Part shown: positions 35,890-45,081 of the stretch, in pieces
How positions within the stretch are numbered: position 1 is the stretch's first letter
How the letters are laid out: each line of letters starts with the position of its first letter
NCBI GenBank assembly: GCA_044226485.1
Contig: JBGAGY010000001.1
Span: forward strand, 124,001-188,000
Direction of reading: 5' to 3'
Length of the DNA: 64,000 bases
Source of the DNA: UBA6663 sp044226485
GTDB taxonomy: Bacteria > Chloroflexota > Anaerolineae > Anaerolineales > UBA6663
The notes under the pieces: model-generated
Databases searched by the model: none
Seen by the model: the letters and a program-made list of their open reading frames with translations, nothing else
What the model was told of the DNA's origin: nothing
Made by a program: the position numbers and the translations under genes

Positions 35890-37020
35890 TTAAAGCTCGA
35901 CCAGCTTGCCGCTGGCCGCGCTCTGATAGATGGCCTCAAGGACACGGGTGACGGTGTACGCCTGCTCGGGCTTGACGACCACGTCGGTGTCGTTGCGGAT
36001 GGCGTTGAGCCAGGTCGTCATCTCGAGCTTGCCGCCGGCGAAGTCTTCTCGCTTCTCGCCGCTGCCGATGAACTCGGCGCCCATCGCGTAGTTCTGGATG
36101 AACAGCTTCCCGGCGTTCTCGCCGTTGAAGCGCACGTTCAGGCCCTCGGCGGACTGGAAATCGGCCACGCGCACGATCGGGCCAGTGGCCGGGAACATGT
36201 CGGCGCCGCCCTTGGTGCCGCATAGCATCGTCATGGCTTCATTGGCCACGATCATGTTGATGGCCCAGGAGGCCTCGAGGACCACAGTCGCGCCGTTCTT
36301 GAACTTGACCATGCCGAAGGCGCTGTCTTCGACTTCGTACTTCTCCGGGTCCCACAGGCCCATGCCGTTGGCCGGGCTGCCGAGCTTGCCGATCTTGTTG
36401 TAGGTGGAGCCGAGCGCCGAGACCGGCTCGTAGTTGTCCATCATCCACAGGGTCAGGTCGAGGGCATGTGTGCCCAGGTCGATCAGCGGGCCGCCGCCCT
36501 GCAGGGCTTTGTTCATGAACACACCCCAAATCGGGACGCCGCGGCGGCGGGTGGCGAAGGCCTTGCCCAGGTAGATGTCGCCGAGATCGCCCTGATCGCA
36601 GAGATTCTTGATGAACTGGCTGTCGGTGCGGAAGCGGTTCTGATAGCCGATCGTGAGCTTTTTGCCGGACGCTTTGGCGGCATCCAGCATGGCCTTGGCC
36701 TCGGCCGCGGTCTTGGCCATCGGCTTCTCGCACATGACGTGCTTGCCGCTTTGCAGCGCCGCCACCGCGATCTCGCTGTGCGAGCTGTTGGGGGTGCAGA
36801 CATGGACGATGTCGATGTCCTTGCGGGCGACAAGATCCTGATAGTTCTCGTAGACTTTCGCGTCGGCCGTCCCGAACTGCTTGGCTGACGCCTCGGCGCG
36901 ATCCTTGATGATGTCGCAGAAGGCCACGACCTCCACATCGTTATGCAGGAGCAGCATCGGCAGATGCTTGCGATTGGCGATGAAACCGCATCCGACGATC
37001 CCGATCTTGAGCTTTGCCAT
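35890..37020 (-). CDS. Gfo/Idh/MocA-family oxidoreductase, copy B
   Basis: 376 residues. MAKLKIGIVGCGFIANRKHL (Rossmann), VMCEKPMAKTAAEAKAMLDA (EKP motif) and GGGPLIDLGTHALDLTLWMM (active-site His). The frame is open to 37179, but ATG 37020 begins the fold. First gene of the possible 13-gene minus-strand operon that includes both CGD pairs, GH35 and the Opp importer. It may act on a different glycoside or reduce the 3-keto sugar back after cleavage. Confidence 0.87.
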   Translation of the reverse strand: MAKLKIGIVGCGFIANRKHLPMLLLHNDVEVVAFCDIIKDRAEASAKQFGTADAKVYENYQDLVARKDIDIVHVCTPNSSHSEIAVAALQSGKHVMCEKPMAKTAAEAKAMLDAAKASGKKLTIGYQNRFRTDSQFIKNLCDQGDLGDIYLGKAFATRRRGVPIWGVFMNKALQGGGPLIDLGTHALDLTLWMMDNYEPVSALGSTYNKIGKLGSPANGMGLWDPEKYEVEDSAFGMVKFKNGATVVLEASWAINMIVANEAMTMLCGTKGGADMFPATGPIVRVADFQSAEGLNVRFNGENAGKLFIQNYAMGAEFIGSGEKREDFAGGKLEMTTWLNAIRNDTDVVVKPEQAYTVTRVLEAIYQSAASGKLVEL

Positions 37021-37060
37021 GTCCGTTTTCCTTTCGAGCTCACGGCCCGTATGAAAGAAC

Positions 37061-37088
37061 CGCGAAAGACGGCCCTGCCGTTTTCGCG
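37061..37088. promoter_or_regulatory. Candidate operator between divergent glycoside operons
   Basis: CGCGAAAGACGGC (37061-37073) and GCCGTTTTCGCG (37077-37088) form a near-perfect palindrome with a 3-nt centre, 41 bases upstream of the minus-strand operon start and within the 235-bp divergent spacer. No regulator for region 2 is evident nearby. Confidence 0.35.
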
Positions 37089-37255
37089 TCATCTTGCTGG
37101 TGTGAACAGGTACTTGTCGGCAGTTTATGGCAAAGACCGGCCGATGTGGTTTCGCCTCAGTTCGCTTTTTGTTTCGCATTCGTCTCCATTTAGCGAATTT
37201 CGAGGGGCCCTATGCCATAATCAAAATGCACAACAGTGGCGCAAGGAGCAGGCAC

Positions 37256-39943
37256 ATGAAGCGCGCGATTCTCGACCTTCTGCAGGGCAACGGCGGGAAC
37301 TACATCCTCCCGTTCTTCTGGCAACACGGCGAAACCGAGGCCGTCCTGCGAGAGTACATGGGCGCCATCCAGGACTGCGGGATCGGTGCGGTCTGCGTCG
37401 AAGCGCGGCCGCACCCAGATTTTGTGGGTCCCAAATGGTGGGCCGACATGGACGTTATCCTGGACGAGGCGCGCAACCGCGGGATGAAGGTCTGGATTCT
37501 TGACGACGCGCACTTTCCGACCGGTTGGGCGGCCGGCGCCCTGCAGTCGGCGGCTCCGGAGCTCTGCAAGCAATACGTCATGGCCGAGTGCGTCGATGTT
37601 TGCGGCCCGCTGCCGGAGGCCTCGCTCGACGTCGCCGACATGGCCCGCACGATCCCATCGCCATTCGATGCGCCAGCCTTCCCGCCCAGCCCGTTTCCGC
37701 CACGAGTCTTCGGCGATGACGCCCTCCTCGCGGTCGTCGCTTCACGGCTCGTGGAAGGCAATCGCGTCGACGACACCTTGCTCGACCTGACGGCCTGCGT
37801 CCTCGACGGAAAGCTTCGGTGGGACGTCCCTGCCGGGATGTGGCGGATCTTCGTCCTGTACAACACGCGCAACGGCGGCGGGCGGACGGATTACATCAAC
37901 ATGCTCGACGAGGCGTCGTGCCGGGTCCAGATCGACGCCGTCTACGAGCCTCACTACGCGCGATACCGTGAAGATTTCGGGACAACCATCGCCGGCTTCT
38001 TTTCAGACGAGCCGGCCGTCGGCAACACCCAGGGCTTCAACTTCGATGAGTCGATCGGGCGCAAGCGCATGCCTCTGCCCTGGAACAAGGACATGCCGGA
38101 TCTGTTGAAGGCGCGTCTGGGCACCGACTATTTGAGGCTGTTGCCCGCGCTCTGGACCGACGCAGGCGATCGAGCCCTGACAGCGCGCGTACGCCACGCC
38201 TACATGGACAGCGCCACAACCCTCATCGGCCGAAACTTCAGCGGCCAGATTGGCGCGTGGTGCGCGGCGCGAGGCGTCCAGTATATCGGCCACATCATCG
38301 AAGACAACAACCAACACAGTCGCCTCGGCAGCAGCCAGGGCCACTTCTTCCGCGCCATGCAGGGGCAGCACATGGCCGGCATCGACAACATCGGCAACCA
38401 GGTACTCCTCGGTGGAGAGAACCACGCGCGACTGAGCCGTTTCACGCCGCCCGGTGACGGCGAGTTCTATCACTTCGCGCTCGGCAAGCTCGGGTCGTCG
38501 CACGCCCACATCGACCCCGTCAAGCAGGGTCGGGCGATGTGCGAGATCTATGGCGCCTACGGCTGGAACACGGGTGTCCGACAGATGAAATCCATGACGG
38601 ACCATTTCCTGGTCCGCGGGATCAACCGCTTCGTCCCGCATGCCTTTTCGCCAAAGGCGTTCCCCGATCCGGACTGCCCGCCGCACTTCTACGCTCACGG
38701 CCACAACCCGCTGTATCGCCACTTCGGGAAGTTGATGCGATACGTGAATCGCATGTGCCACCTGCTCAGTGGTGGTCTGCATGTCGCGCCCGTCGCCCTG
38801 CTCTATCACGGCGAGGCCGAGTGGACGGGCGGGCACATGTTCCTGCAGAAACCTGCGCGGCAACTGCTAGAGCATCAGATCGATTTCGACATCCTTCCGG
38901 CAGACGTCTTCGCCGATCCTGAGCGCTACAACGCGGGCCTCGACGGTGAGCTGTGCGTCAACGGCGAGACCTATCGGGCCCTCGTCGTGCCGTATGCCGA
39001 GTTCATCACGCGAGCCGTGGCGACGTTTGCGGCCCAGGTAGCGACAGCGGGCTTCCACGTCTTTTTCGTCGACGGCCTGCCGAACGGCATCTGCGACGCG
39101 CCCGCCGACGAAAGCAGACCTCTCGTCGAGGCGTTGGGATCCTGCCAGGTGGTGCGGCTGCAGGACCTCGCCCGAACGTTGACAGACAAGGGCGTCTTCG
39201 ATGTGATCGTCGAACCGGCCTTTCAGCGTCTGCGCTACTATCGCTACGTCAAGGATGGCCTTGACGCGTTCATGGTCTCGAACGAAGACCCTGCCCAGAC
39301 GTTTGTGGGCCAGATCGTCTTGCCCGTGCTCTCGCCAGTCACGGCGTACGACGCCATGGAGAACCGATTGTGTGCGGTGAACGCGCTGACGACAGCGCGC
39401 GGCACGACCGTCTCACTCGAGCTTGCTCCCTCTGCGACGGTCGTGTTGATCACCGATGCCTTCGAGGACTTGCAGCAGGCGCCACTCCCGGTTGACCTGC
39501 AGCGCCATGAACTCACCGGCGAGTGGACGTTGTCGATCGCCACGGCCAAAGAGTATCCGGCCTTCCACGACGCGCGTGCAGTCTCGGAGCTTCACGACGT
39601 CGGCCGGATCTGGCCGGATTTCTCGGGCTACATGCGCTATGAGGCGCGCTTCACATTGCCGGACCCTGTGCCGGAGTCCGTGGCCCTGATCATCGAAGAG
39701 GCCTTTGAAGGCGTCGAGGTCTGGGTCAACGGGGTCTACGGCGGGATGAAGATCTGCCCGCCTTACATAACAGACCTGTCAGGTCCGTTATGTAAGCCAG
39801 GCGAGAACGACCTGCGCGTCGAGGTCGCCAACACGCTCTACCGCCACGTCCGCTCGCTCTCGAACGAACCTGACTTCTTCGGTCCGCGCGGCGTCGTGGT
39901 CGAGCCGGCCGGGATCGTGGGCAAAGTCTATCTTGCGTATTGA
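37256..39943 (+). CDS. Large glycoside hydrolase, alpha-L-rhamnosidase-like (unassigned/GH106-like)
   Basis: 895 residues, no signal peptide. N-terminal ILPFFWQHGETEAVLREYMG and VEARPHPDFVGPKWWADMDV, then VWILDDAHFPTGWAAG, mark a family usually annotated as alpha-L-rhamnosidase-type hydrolase. The C-terminal third has a jelly-roll galactose-binding-like domain (RYEARFTLPDPVPESVALII; VWVNGVYGG). ATG 37256 follows AAGGAG by 8 bases; the frame opens earlier at 37127. Rhamnose is common on flavonoid glycosides, matching the CGD context. A palindrome is inserted near residue 835 (listed). Confidence 0.72.
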   Translation: MKRAILDLLQGNGGNYILPFFWQHGETEAVLREYMGAIQDCGIGAVCVEARPHPDFVGPKWWADMDVILDEARNRGMKVWILDDAHFPTGWAAGALQSAAPELCKQYVMAECVDVCGPLPEASLDVADMARTIPSPFDAPAFPPSPFPPRVFGDDALLAVVASRLVEGNRVDDTLLDLTACVLDGKLRWDVPAGMWRIFVLYNTRNGGGRTDYINMLDEASCRVQIDAVYEPHYARYREDFGTTIAGFFSDEPAVGNTQGFNFDESIGRKRMPLPWNKDMPDLLKARLGTDYLRLLPALWTDAGDRALTARVRHAYMDSATTLIGRNFSGQIGAWCAARGVQYIGHIIEDNNQHSRLGSSQGHFFRAMQGQHMAGIDNIGNQVLLGGENHARLSRFTPPGDGEFYHFALGKLGSSHAHIDPVKQGRAMCEIYGAYGWNTGVRQMKSMTDHFLVRGINRFVPHAFSPKAFPDPDCPPHFYAHGHNPLYRHFGKLMRYVNRMCHLLSGGLHVAPVALLYHGEAEWTGGHMFLQKPARQLLEHQIDFDILPADVFADPERYNAGLDGELCVNGETYRALVVPYAEFITRAVATFAAQVATAGFHVFFVDGLPNGICDAPADESRPLVEALGSCQVVRLQDLARTLTDKGVFDVIVEPAFQRLRYYRYVKDGLDAFMVSNEDPAQTFVGQIVLPVLSPVTAYDAMENRLCAVNALTTARGTTVSLELAPSATVVLITDAFEDLQQAPLPVDLQRHELTGEWTLSIATAKEYPAFHDARAVSELHDVGRIWPDFSGYMRYEARFTLPDPVPESVALIIEEAFEGVEVWVNGVYGGMKICPPYITDLSGPLCKPGENDLRVEVANTLYRHVRSLSNEPDFFGPRGVVVEPAGIVGKVYLAY
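39762..39796. repeat. 35-bp palindrome inside a coding region
   Basis: CTTACATAAC-A-GACCT-GTC-AGGTC-C-GTTATGTAAG: a near-perfect hairpin with one mismatch pair, in frame inside the glycosidase gene where the family normally has a short linker before KPGEN. The codons read PYITDLSGPLCKPG. AT-rich ends differ from the surrounding GC-rich sequence, suggesting an inserted repeat element. Confidence 0.65.
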
Positions 39944-39954
39944 GGCATTGGTTT

Positions 39955-40028
39955 GCACATGGATGACACGGATTGCACAGATAAAGAACTTTCCGCGACA
40001 TCCGTGAGGATCCGCGTGATCCGTGTAC
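39955..40028. repeat. Imperfect ATCCGCG-type intergenic palindrome
   Basis: GCACATGGATGACACGGAT pairs with ATCCGCGTGATCCGTGTAC in 15 of 19 positions, around aaagaacttt. It fills the gap between the two glycosidase genes. Related elements lie at 49421-49516 and 60529-60609. Confidence 0.6.
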
Positions 40029-40073
40029 CCAAAACGCCAGGCCCGAACGCTATTTCGCAATGAAGGAGCTTCG

Positions 40074-41849
40074 ATGTCCAATTCCTCGAACCGCCTGAAC
40101 TTCACCAACCCGATCCTGCCCGGCTTCTATCCTGACCCGAGCATCTGCCGCGCCGGCGACGACTACTTCCTGATCAACAGCTCTTTCGAATACTTCCCGG
40201 GCGTGCCGGTCTTTCACAGCCGCGATCTGTGGCATTGGCGCCAGGTCGGGCACTGCCTGACACGCCCCAGCCAGCTGCCGCTCAAAGGGGTGCGCGCGTC
40301 GGGCGGGATCTTCGCGCCGACCATCCGTCATCACGACGGCGTGTTCTACATGATCACCACGAACGTCAGCGCGGGCGGCAACTTCATTGTGACGACTCGT
40401 GATCCGTTCGGCGAGTGGTCAGAGCCGATCTGGGTCGCGCAGGGCGGCATCGATCCGTCGCTGTGCTTCGACGACGGTCATGTCTACCTCACGTCGACCG
40501 GCCAGGGACCCGACCCCGACAACCCCGAGCGAACTGTCGCGGGCATCGTGCAGAGCGAGATCGATCCATCGACGGGAAAGCTGCTCACCGAACCGCGCCT
40601 GATCTGGGCCGGCACCGGCGGTTCCTACCCCGAGGGCCCGCACCTCTATCGCATCGGAGACTGGTATTACTTGATGATCGCTGAGGGCGGTACAGAGTTC
40701 GGCCACACAGAGGTCATGGCGCGGAGCCGCTCGCCCTGGGGGCCGTGGGAGCCGTGCCCGCACAACCCGATCCTGACCCATCGGAGCACAAACGAGCCGA
40801 TCCAGGGCACTGGCCATGCCGACCTGGTGGAGGCGGCCGACGGATCGTGGTGGATGGTCTGCCTCGGCTTCCGTCCGGTGGGCGTCACACGAACCCATCA
40901 CCTCGGTCGCGAGACGTTCCTGGCCCCGGTGGTCTGGGACGCCGATGAATGGCCGTGCGTCGGTGAAAACGGCCGGATCAAGCTTGAGATGGAGGCCCCG
41001 CACCTGACCCCGGTCGAATGGGAGTCAGCGCCCGCGCGCGATGACTTCGACAGGCCCGAGTTGGATCTGTCCTGGAATTTCATGGGCAATCCTTCGGCAT
41101 CGGATTGGTCGCTTGCCGAGAAGCCCGGATGGTTGAGCCTGCACGGCAACGCGGCGTCGCTCGACGACGGCGCCGGCGTGGCCTTTGTCGGCCGAAGGCA
41201 ACAGCACTTCAATTGTGAGGTCAACGCGCGGCTCGACTTCGCGCCGGATCGGCAAGGCCAGGAGGCCGGGCTGACCGTCTGGATGAGCCCACGCCACTAC
41301 GCTGCTCTGTATGTCACATTTGCCGATGGCCAACGCGTCATCGGCGTACGCCGTCGCATCGGCGCGCTTGCCGCCGAGGTGAGCCGGCAGCCGCTGCCCG
41401 CCGGGCCGATCACGCTGGTCGCCCGGGCGCACCGCACGGTGATGCAGGTTGGCATCCAGAGCGATGACCAGGGCGTGGTCATCCTCGACACGTTCGAGAA
41501 CTGCTTCCTGTCGTCAGAGGTGGCGGGCGGGTTCACAGGCGTGTACTTCGCGCTCTACGCGAGCGCCGGTGGTTCTTTTGAGATGCCCGTGGCGCAGTTC
41601 GATTGGTTCGAGTATCGCGGTCTCGATGGAGAGAACTCGCTCGGGCTCGACACGCCCATGCATCGGATCATGGTCGAACCGGCGGCGCTCGCCGTCGTCG
41701 CCCAACACGTCCCCGGGATCGCCCATGGCGTCAATGAATGGGCCGCGCAGACGGCCCTGGCCGATTGGGTGAGCATGAGCGCGGCGCAGTTCCCGGTCGC
41801 GACACTCAACGCCCTATCGCGAGACCTGGAACGGCTCGAAGAGCGATAG
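40074..41849 (+). CDS. GH43 beta-xylosidase / alpha-L-arabinofuranosidase-like enzyme
   Basis: 591 residues, cytoplasmic. Five-bladed propeller with the catalytic base Asp in FYPDPSICRAGDDYFL (about residue 19), the pKa-modulating Asp in GIDPSLCFDDGHVYLT and the acid Glu in SYPEGPHLYRIGDWYYLM. The C-terminal ~220 residues form the concanavalin-like domain of the GH43 subgroup with beta-xylosidases (FNFMGN region; VNARLDFAPDRQGQEAGLTV). AAGGAG lies 8-10 bases before ATG 40074. It probably trims pentose from glycosides or hemicellulose fragments imported by the Opp system. Confidence 0.87.
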   Translation: MSNSSNRLNFTNPILPGFYPDPSICRAGDDYFLINSSFEYFPGVPVFHSRDLWHWRQVGHCLTRPSQLPLKGVRASGGIFAPTIRHHDGVFYMITTNVSAGGNFIVTTRDPFGEWSEPIWVAQGGIDPSLCFDDGHVYLTSTGQGPDPDNPERTVAGIVQSEIDPSTGKLLTEPRLIWAGTGGSYPEGPHLYRIGDWYYLMIAEGGTEFGHTEVMARSRSPWGPWEPCPHNPILTHRSTNEPIQGTGHADLVEAADGSWWMVCLGFRPVGVTRTHHLGRETFLAPVVWDADEWPCVGENGRIKLEMEAPHLTPVEWESAPARDDFDRPELDLSWNFMGNPSASDWSLAEKPGWLSLHGNAASLDDGAGVAFVGRRQQHFNCEVNARLDFAPDRQGQEAGLTVWMSPRHYAALYVTFADGQRVIGVRRRIGALAAEVSRQPLPAGPITLVARAHRTVMQVGIQSDDQGVVILDTFENCFLSSEVAGGFTGVYFALYASAGGSFEMPVAQFDWFEYRGLDGENSLGLDTPMHRIMVEPAALAVVAQHVPGIAHGVNEWAAQTALADWVSMSAAQFPVATLNALSRDLERLEER

Positions 41850-41918
41850 CCGCCCGTCGTTGCTGTCGCAGTCAGCCGCCGAAGTGCTCCTCACGGTCAC
41901 GCCACGGTGGCCAACAGA

Positions 41919-41950
41919 AAAGAGCCCTGACGTTCCTGTCAGGGCTCTTT
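41919..41950. terminator. Bidirectional terminator between convergent operons
   Basis: Perfect 13-bp stem AAAGAGCCCTGAC / GTCAGGGCTCTTT with a 6-nt loop. The A and T ends give a T run in both directions. It separates the glycoside island from the phloroglucinol locus. Confidence 0.85.
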
Positions 41951-41979
41951 CGATTCGTCGTGGTCGCCGAGCGGTCCGC

Positions 41980-42762
41980 TCAGGCGGCTCGCTTGCCGAT
42001 GATCAATCCGAGGGGATCCACATCCTCACGCAGGACACGCAACTCGTCGTCCGTCGGCTCAGCTGTCACCGCCAGGGGTTCCACGAAGCCCATCTCGAAC
42101 CCGGTGTTGGCGCGAACGTCGTCGACCGTCACACCCGGATGCAGGCTCTCGACGCGCATGCGTTTGCTGTCAGGGTCATAGCCCATCAGCGCCAGCGTGC
42201 TGATCACCTTGTAGGGGCCGGTTCCAGCCGGCAGCCCGACGGCTTCCCGCGCACCCGCCCCCGAGAGATAGCCTGGCGTGGTCAGGAAGTCGAGCTTCGG
42301 CACAAAACGACGTTTGTCGTGCGGCGTGATGATCAGAGTCTTCCAGCACAGGGAGGCCAGGTCATTGGCGCCTCCACTGCCGGGCAGGCGCACCTTCGGC
42401 CGCTGCAGATCGGTGCCCACCATGGTCGAATTGAGGTTGCCGAAGGAGTCGATCTGAGCCCCGCCCAGGAAGGTGTAGTCGACCACGCCGCGCTGGCAGG
42501 CCGTCATGATCTCGTCCATGCTGCTGTGCATCAGGCCGCCCGTCATCGTGTACGAGTCGGCCACCGAGAGCGGCAGGCGCTCGAGCGCAGGGGCCACGCC
42601 GCCCGCCTCGAACAAGATGATCAGGCTCGGCGCGTGCGTCTTCTGCGCCAACATCGCGGCCGCCAGCGGCATGCCGGTGCCGATCACGGCGGTCTTGCCA
42701 TCATCGAGCTGGCGGGCCGCCACGCACACCATCAATTCCATGAGGGAGTAACGCTCGGTCAT
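41980..42762 (-). CDS. CoA-transferase subunit B (glutaconate/3-oxoacid type)
   Basis: 260 residues: the frame is open to 42924, but ATG 42762 overlaps the stop of subunit A (ATGA) and begins TERYSLMELMVCVAARQLDD as in GctB-like subunits. The Glu of IILFEAGGVAPALE is the expected CoA-ester nucleophile. Acts with subunit A to exchange CoA between acids; in this cluster acetoacetate activation from acetyl-CoA or acetoacetyl-CoA is the obvious job. Confidence 0.87.
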   Translation of the reverse strand: MTERYSLMELMVCVAARQLDDGKTAVIGTGMPLAAAMLAQKTHAPSLIILFEAGGVAPALERLPLSVADSYTMTGGLMHSSMDEIMTACQRGVVDYTFLGGAQIDSFGNLNSTMVGTDLQRPKVRLPGSGGANDLASLCWKTLIITPHDKRRFVPKLDFLTTPGYLSGAGAREAVGLPAGTGPYKVISTLALMGYDPDSKRMRVESLHPGVTVDDVRANTGFEMGFVEPLAVTAEPTDDELRVLREDVDPLGLIIGKRAA

Positions 42763-43760
42763 GCGACCTCCTGGGTGCGCTTCAAGGGCTCCAGCGCGCA
42801 CAACTCGGCCAGCCGGGCTTCGCCGGCGGCCAGCGCGAGATAGCCCTCGAAATCCTGAGTGCCATAGATATACGTGTTCAGGAATTCGGCGAACGTTGCG
42901 GGATCCCGCTCCGCTTCCATCCACTTCGCCAGGTGGGCCTCATCGGAGTAGTGCACGTACGGCATGTTGCCCGGGTAGCTCCCGTAGGGCACATGGCAGA
43001 CCGCGTCCACCAGCCAGTACGGGATCTGAGTGAGCTCGGGGTTGCGACGGATCTCAGCAGTGTCCACGATCCGCTCGGTCGTGATGATCAGACGCTTGCA
43101 GGCGCGCGCCAGGTCCCAATCGGCCACGCTGATGCCATCGATCTGGGCGTTGCCATAGACGTCGGCGCGGTGGACATGGATGACGCCCACATCCGGATAG
43201 AGCGCCGGGACGGCGGCCAGCGTCTGGCCCGTGAACGGACACTCGATGGTGCGCGCCGCGCTGTGGTGGAAGGTGTCTGTCCCCAGCAGCGTACGGGCAG
43301 GCAGGAACGGCACGCCCATCGCCGCGGCCTTGAAGCGCCAGCCCAGCGTGGCGTTGCTCCACTCGGTCACCTTGACCTGCCCGCTCTCCATGTAGCGGCG
43401 CGCATTGGGCGACAGGCCGCGCACCTCGAGCCCGACGACATAGGCGGCGTCGCAGCGATCGAAACATTGGCCGGCGGCGAGGATCTCGAAGTCGTGCGTG
43501 GTCGTGTGGCCGGCGAAGCCGAGGTTACGCCTGCGCTGGCGCACGATCTCGTGCAAGACCGCCGTGGCGATGCGCACGGTGCCGAAGCCGCCGGATGCCA
43601 GATAGGCGCCGTCCGGCACGAAACGCTCAACCGCCTCGCGGACGGTCATGACTTTGTTCGCAAGGACGCGCGACTTCTCGGCGAACCAGCGGCGCGCCCC
43701 TTCGACGTCGGGCTCAGAGAAGAGAGTCCCGATCGGTTCCTCTGTCACGTTGATCGCCAT
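42759..43760 (-). CDS. CoA-transferase subunit A (glutaconate/3-oxoacid type)
   Basis: 333 residues, similar in length to GctA. Signature region: VPDGAYLASGGFGTVRIATA for the oxyanion loop, LGFAGHTTTHDFEILAAGQC, and IHVHRADVYGNAQIDG. It lies 10 bases after the thiolase stop and overlaps subunit B. With it the enzyme transfers CoA among short acids. The 3-oxoadipate route is less likely because no protocatechuate or catechol genes are present. Confidence 0.87.
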   Translation of the reverse strand: MAINVTEEPIGTLFSEPDVEGARRWFAEKSRVLANKVMTVREAVERFVPDGAYLASGGFGTVRIATAVLHEIVRQRRRNLGFAGHTTTHDFEILAAGQCFDRCDAAYVVGLEVRGLSPNARRYMESGQVKVTEWSNATLGWRFKAAAMGVPFLPARTLLGTDTFHHSAARTIECPFTGQTLAAVPALYPDVGVIHVHRADVYGNAQIDGISVADWDLARACKRLIITTERIVDTAEIRRNPELTQIPYWLVDAVCHVPYGSYPGNMPYVHYSDEAHLAKWMEAERDPATFAEFLNTYIYGTQDFEGYLALAAGEARLAELCALEPLKRTQEVA

Positions 43761-43770
43761 GGCAGCCTCC

Positions 43771-44967
43771 TCAGACGGTCGCTCGCTCGAAAATCATCGC
43801 GGCGCCCATGCCGCCGCCGATGCACAACGTCGCCAGGCCTCGTTGAGAGCCGCGCTTCGACATCTCGTGCAGCAACGTCACAGCGATGCGTGCCCCTGAC
43901 GCGCCGATCGGATGACCAAGCGCGATGGCGCCGCCGTTGACGTTGACCTTCTCCGCCGGAAGCCCAAGCTCCTGTTGAACGGCCAGGGCCTGGGCGGCAA
44001 AGGCCTCATTGGCCTCGATCAGATCAAGGTCGTCCACGGTCAGGCCGGCGCGCTGCAAGGCCTTGCGCGTTGCCGGGATCGGGCCGAGCCCCATCACCGC
44101 CGGGTCGACGCCCCCTACTCCGTAGCTCTTGACGACGGCCAGTGGGCGCACACCAAGTGCCGCGGCCCGTTCGCGGCTCATCAACACCACCGCGGCCGCG
44201 CCGTCATTGATGCCCGATGCGTTGCCGGCGGTCACGGTGCCGTCGGGCTGGAAGGCCGGCTTGAGCTTGGCGAGGCCCTGGATCGTCGTCTCGGGTCGTG
44301 GGAACTCGTCGCGGGTGACGACGATCGGGTCGCCTTTGCGCTGCGGAATGCTGACCGGGACGATTTCGTCGGTCAGTCGCCCGGAGCTCAGCGCCGCCGC
44401 GGCCTTAGCCTGACTGGCGCACGCGAAGGCGTCCTGGTCCTGACGCGAAAGCCCATAGCGTTTGGCGATGTTCTCGGCAGTGACGCCCATGTGAACGCCG
44501 CTACTTGCGTCGGTGAGCCCGTCGGTCAACATGCTGTCGAGGAGCTGAGCGGCCCCCATCCGCAGGCCTTTCCGCGTGCCAGGCAACAGATGCGCCGACT
44601 GCGACATCGACTCGACGCCGCCGGCCGCGATCACGTCAGCGTCGCCCAGGCGAATGGCCTGGGTGCCGAGGATCAGGGCCTTCAGGCCCGAGCCGCAGAC
44701 CTTGTTGATGGTGTAGGCCGGCACTTCCACCGGCGTGCCGGCAGCCAGAGCGATTTGGCGCGCGACGTTTTGCCCCACGCCGGCATCCAGCACACAACCC
44801 AGGATCACCTCATCGACATAGGTTGGCGAGATGCCGCAGCGCCGCAACGCATCTTGCACGACGAGCGACCCGAGCGTCACGGGCGACACGTCAGCCAACG
44901 CCCCCATGAAACTGCCGATGGCCGTCCGACAGGCTGCTGCTACCACGACTTCGCGTTCGTTGTTCAC
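43771..44967 (-). CDS. Acetyl-CoA acetyltransferase (thiolase)
   Basis: 398 residues with complete thiolase residues: nucleophile Cys in INKVCGSGLKALILGTQAI (about 90), His in GAIALGHPIGASGARI (about 353) and the second Cys in LATLCIGGGMGAA. It splits acetoacetyl-CoA to two acetyl-CoA. Between the BKACE gene and the CoA transferase, it closes a route ending at acetyl-CoA. Confidence 0.92.
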   Translation of the reverse strand: MNNEREVVVAAACRTAIGSFMGALADVSPVTLGSLVVQDALRRCGISPTYVDEVILGCVLDAGVGQNVARQIALAAGTPVEVPAYTINKVCGSGLKALILGTQAIRLGDADVIAAGGVESMSQSAHLLPGTRKGLRMGAAQLLDSMLTDGLTDASSGVHMGVTAENIAKRYGLSRQDQDAFACASQAKAAAALSSGRLTDEIVPVSIPQRKGDPIVVTRDEFPRPETTIQGLAKLKPAFQPDGTVTAGNASGINDGAAAVVLMSRERAAALGVRPLAVVKSYGVGGVDPAVMGLGPIPATRKALQRAGLTVDDLDLIEANEAFAAQALAVQQELGLPAEKVNVNGGAIALGHPIGASGARIAVTLLHEMSKRGSQRGLATLCIGGGMGAAMIFERATV

Positions 44968-44981
44968 CTGACCTCCTGTTC

Positions 44982-45080
44982 AGACAGCGGACGGCAGACC
45001 GCTGACCGCGGCAGGAGTCGCCATGTCGAAGGCGCCTTTGCCAGAAGGTCTGCGGTCCACCGTCCGCCGTCCGCGGTCTC
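44982..45080. repeat. Intergenic palindrome of the GGCGGACCGC family
   Basis: cagcggacggcagaccgctgaccgcgg at one end pairs imperfectly with ggtctgcggtccaccgtcc...ccgcggtctct at the other, over about 30 bp with mismatches. It fills the 114-bp gap between thiolase and BKACE genes. Confidence 0.55.
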
Positions 45081-45081
45081 T

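Noticed and set aside
41980..44967. CoA transferase plus thiolase as the end of the beta-ketoadipate pathway.
   Set aside because: No ring-cleaving dioxygenase, muconate enzyme or enol-lactone hydrolase is present; the neighbouring genes belong to a reductive route.
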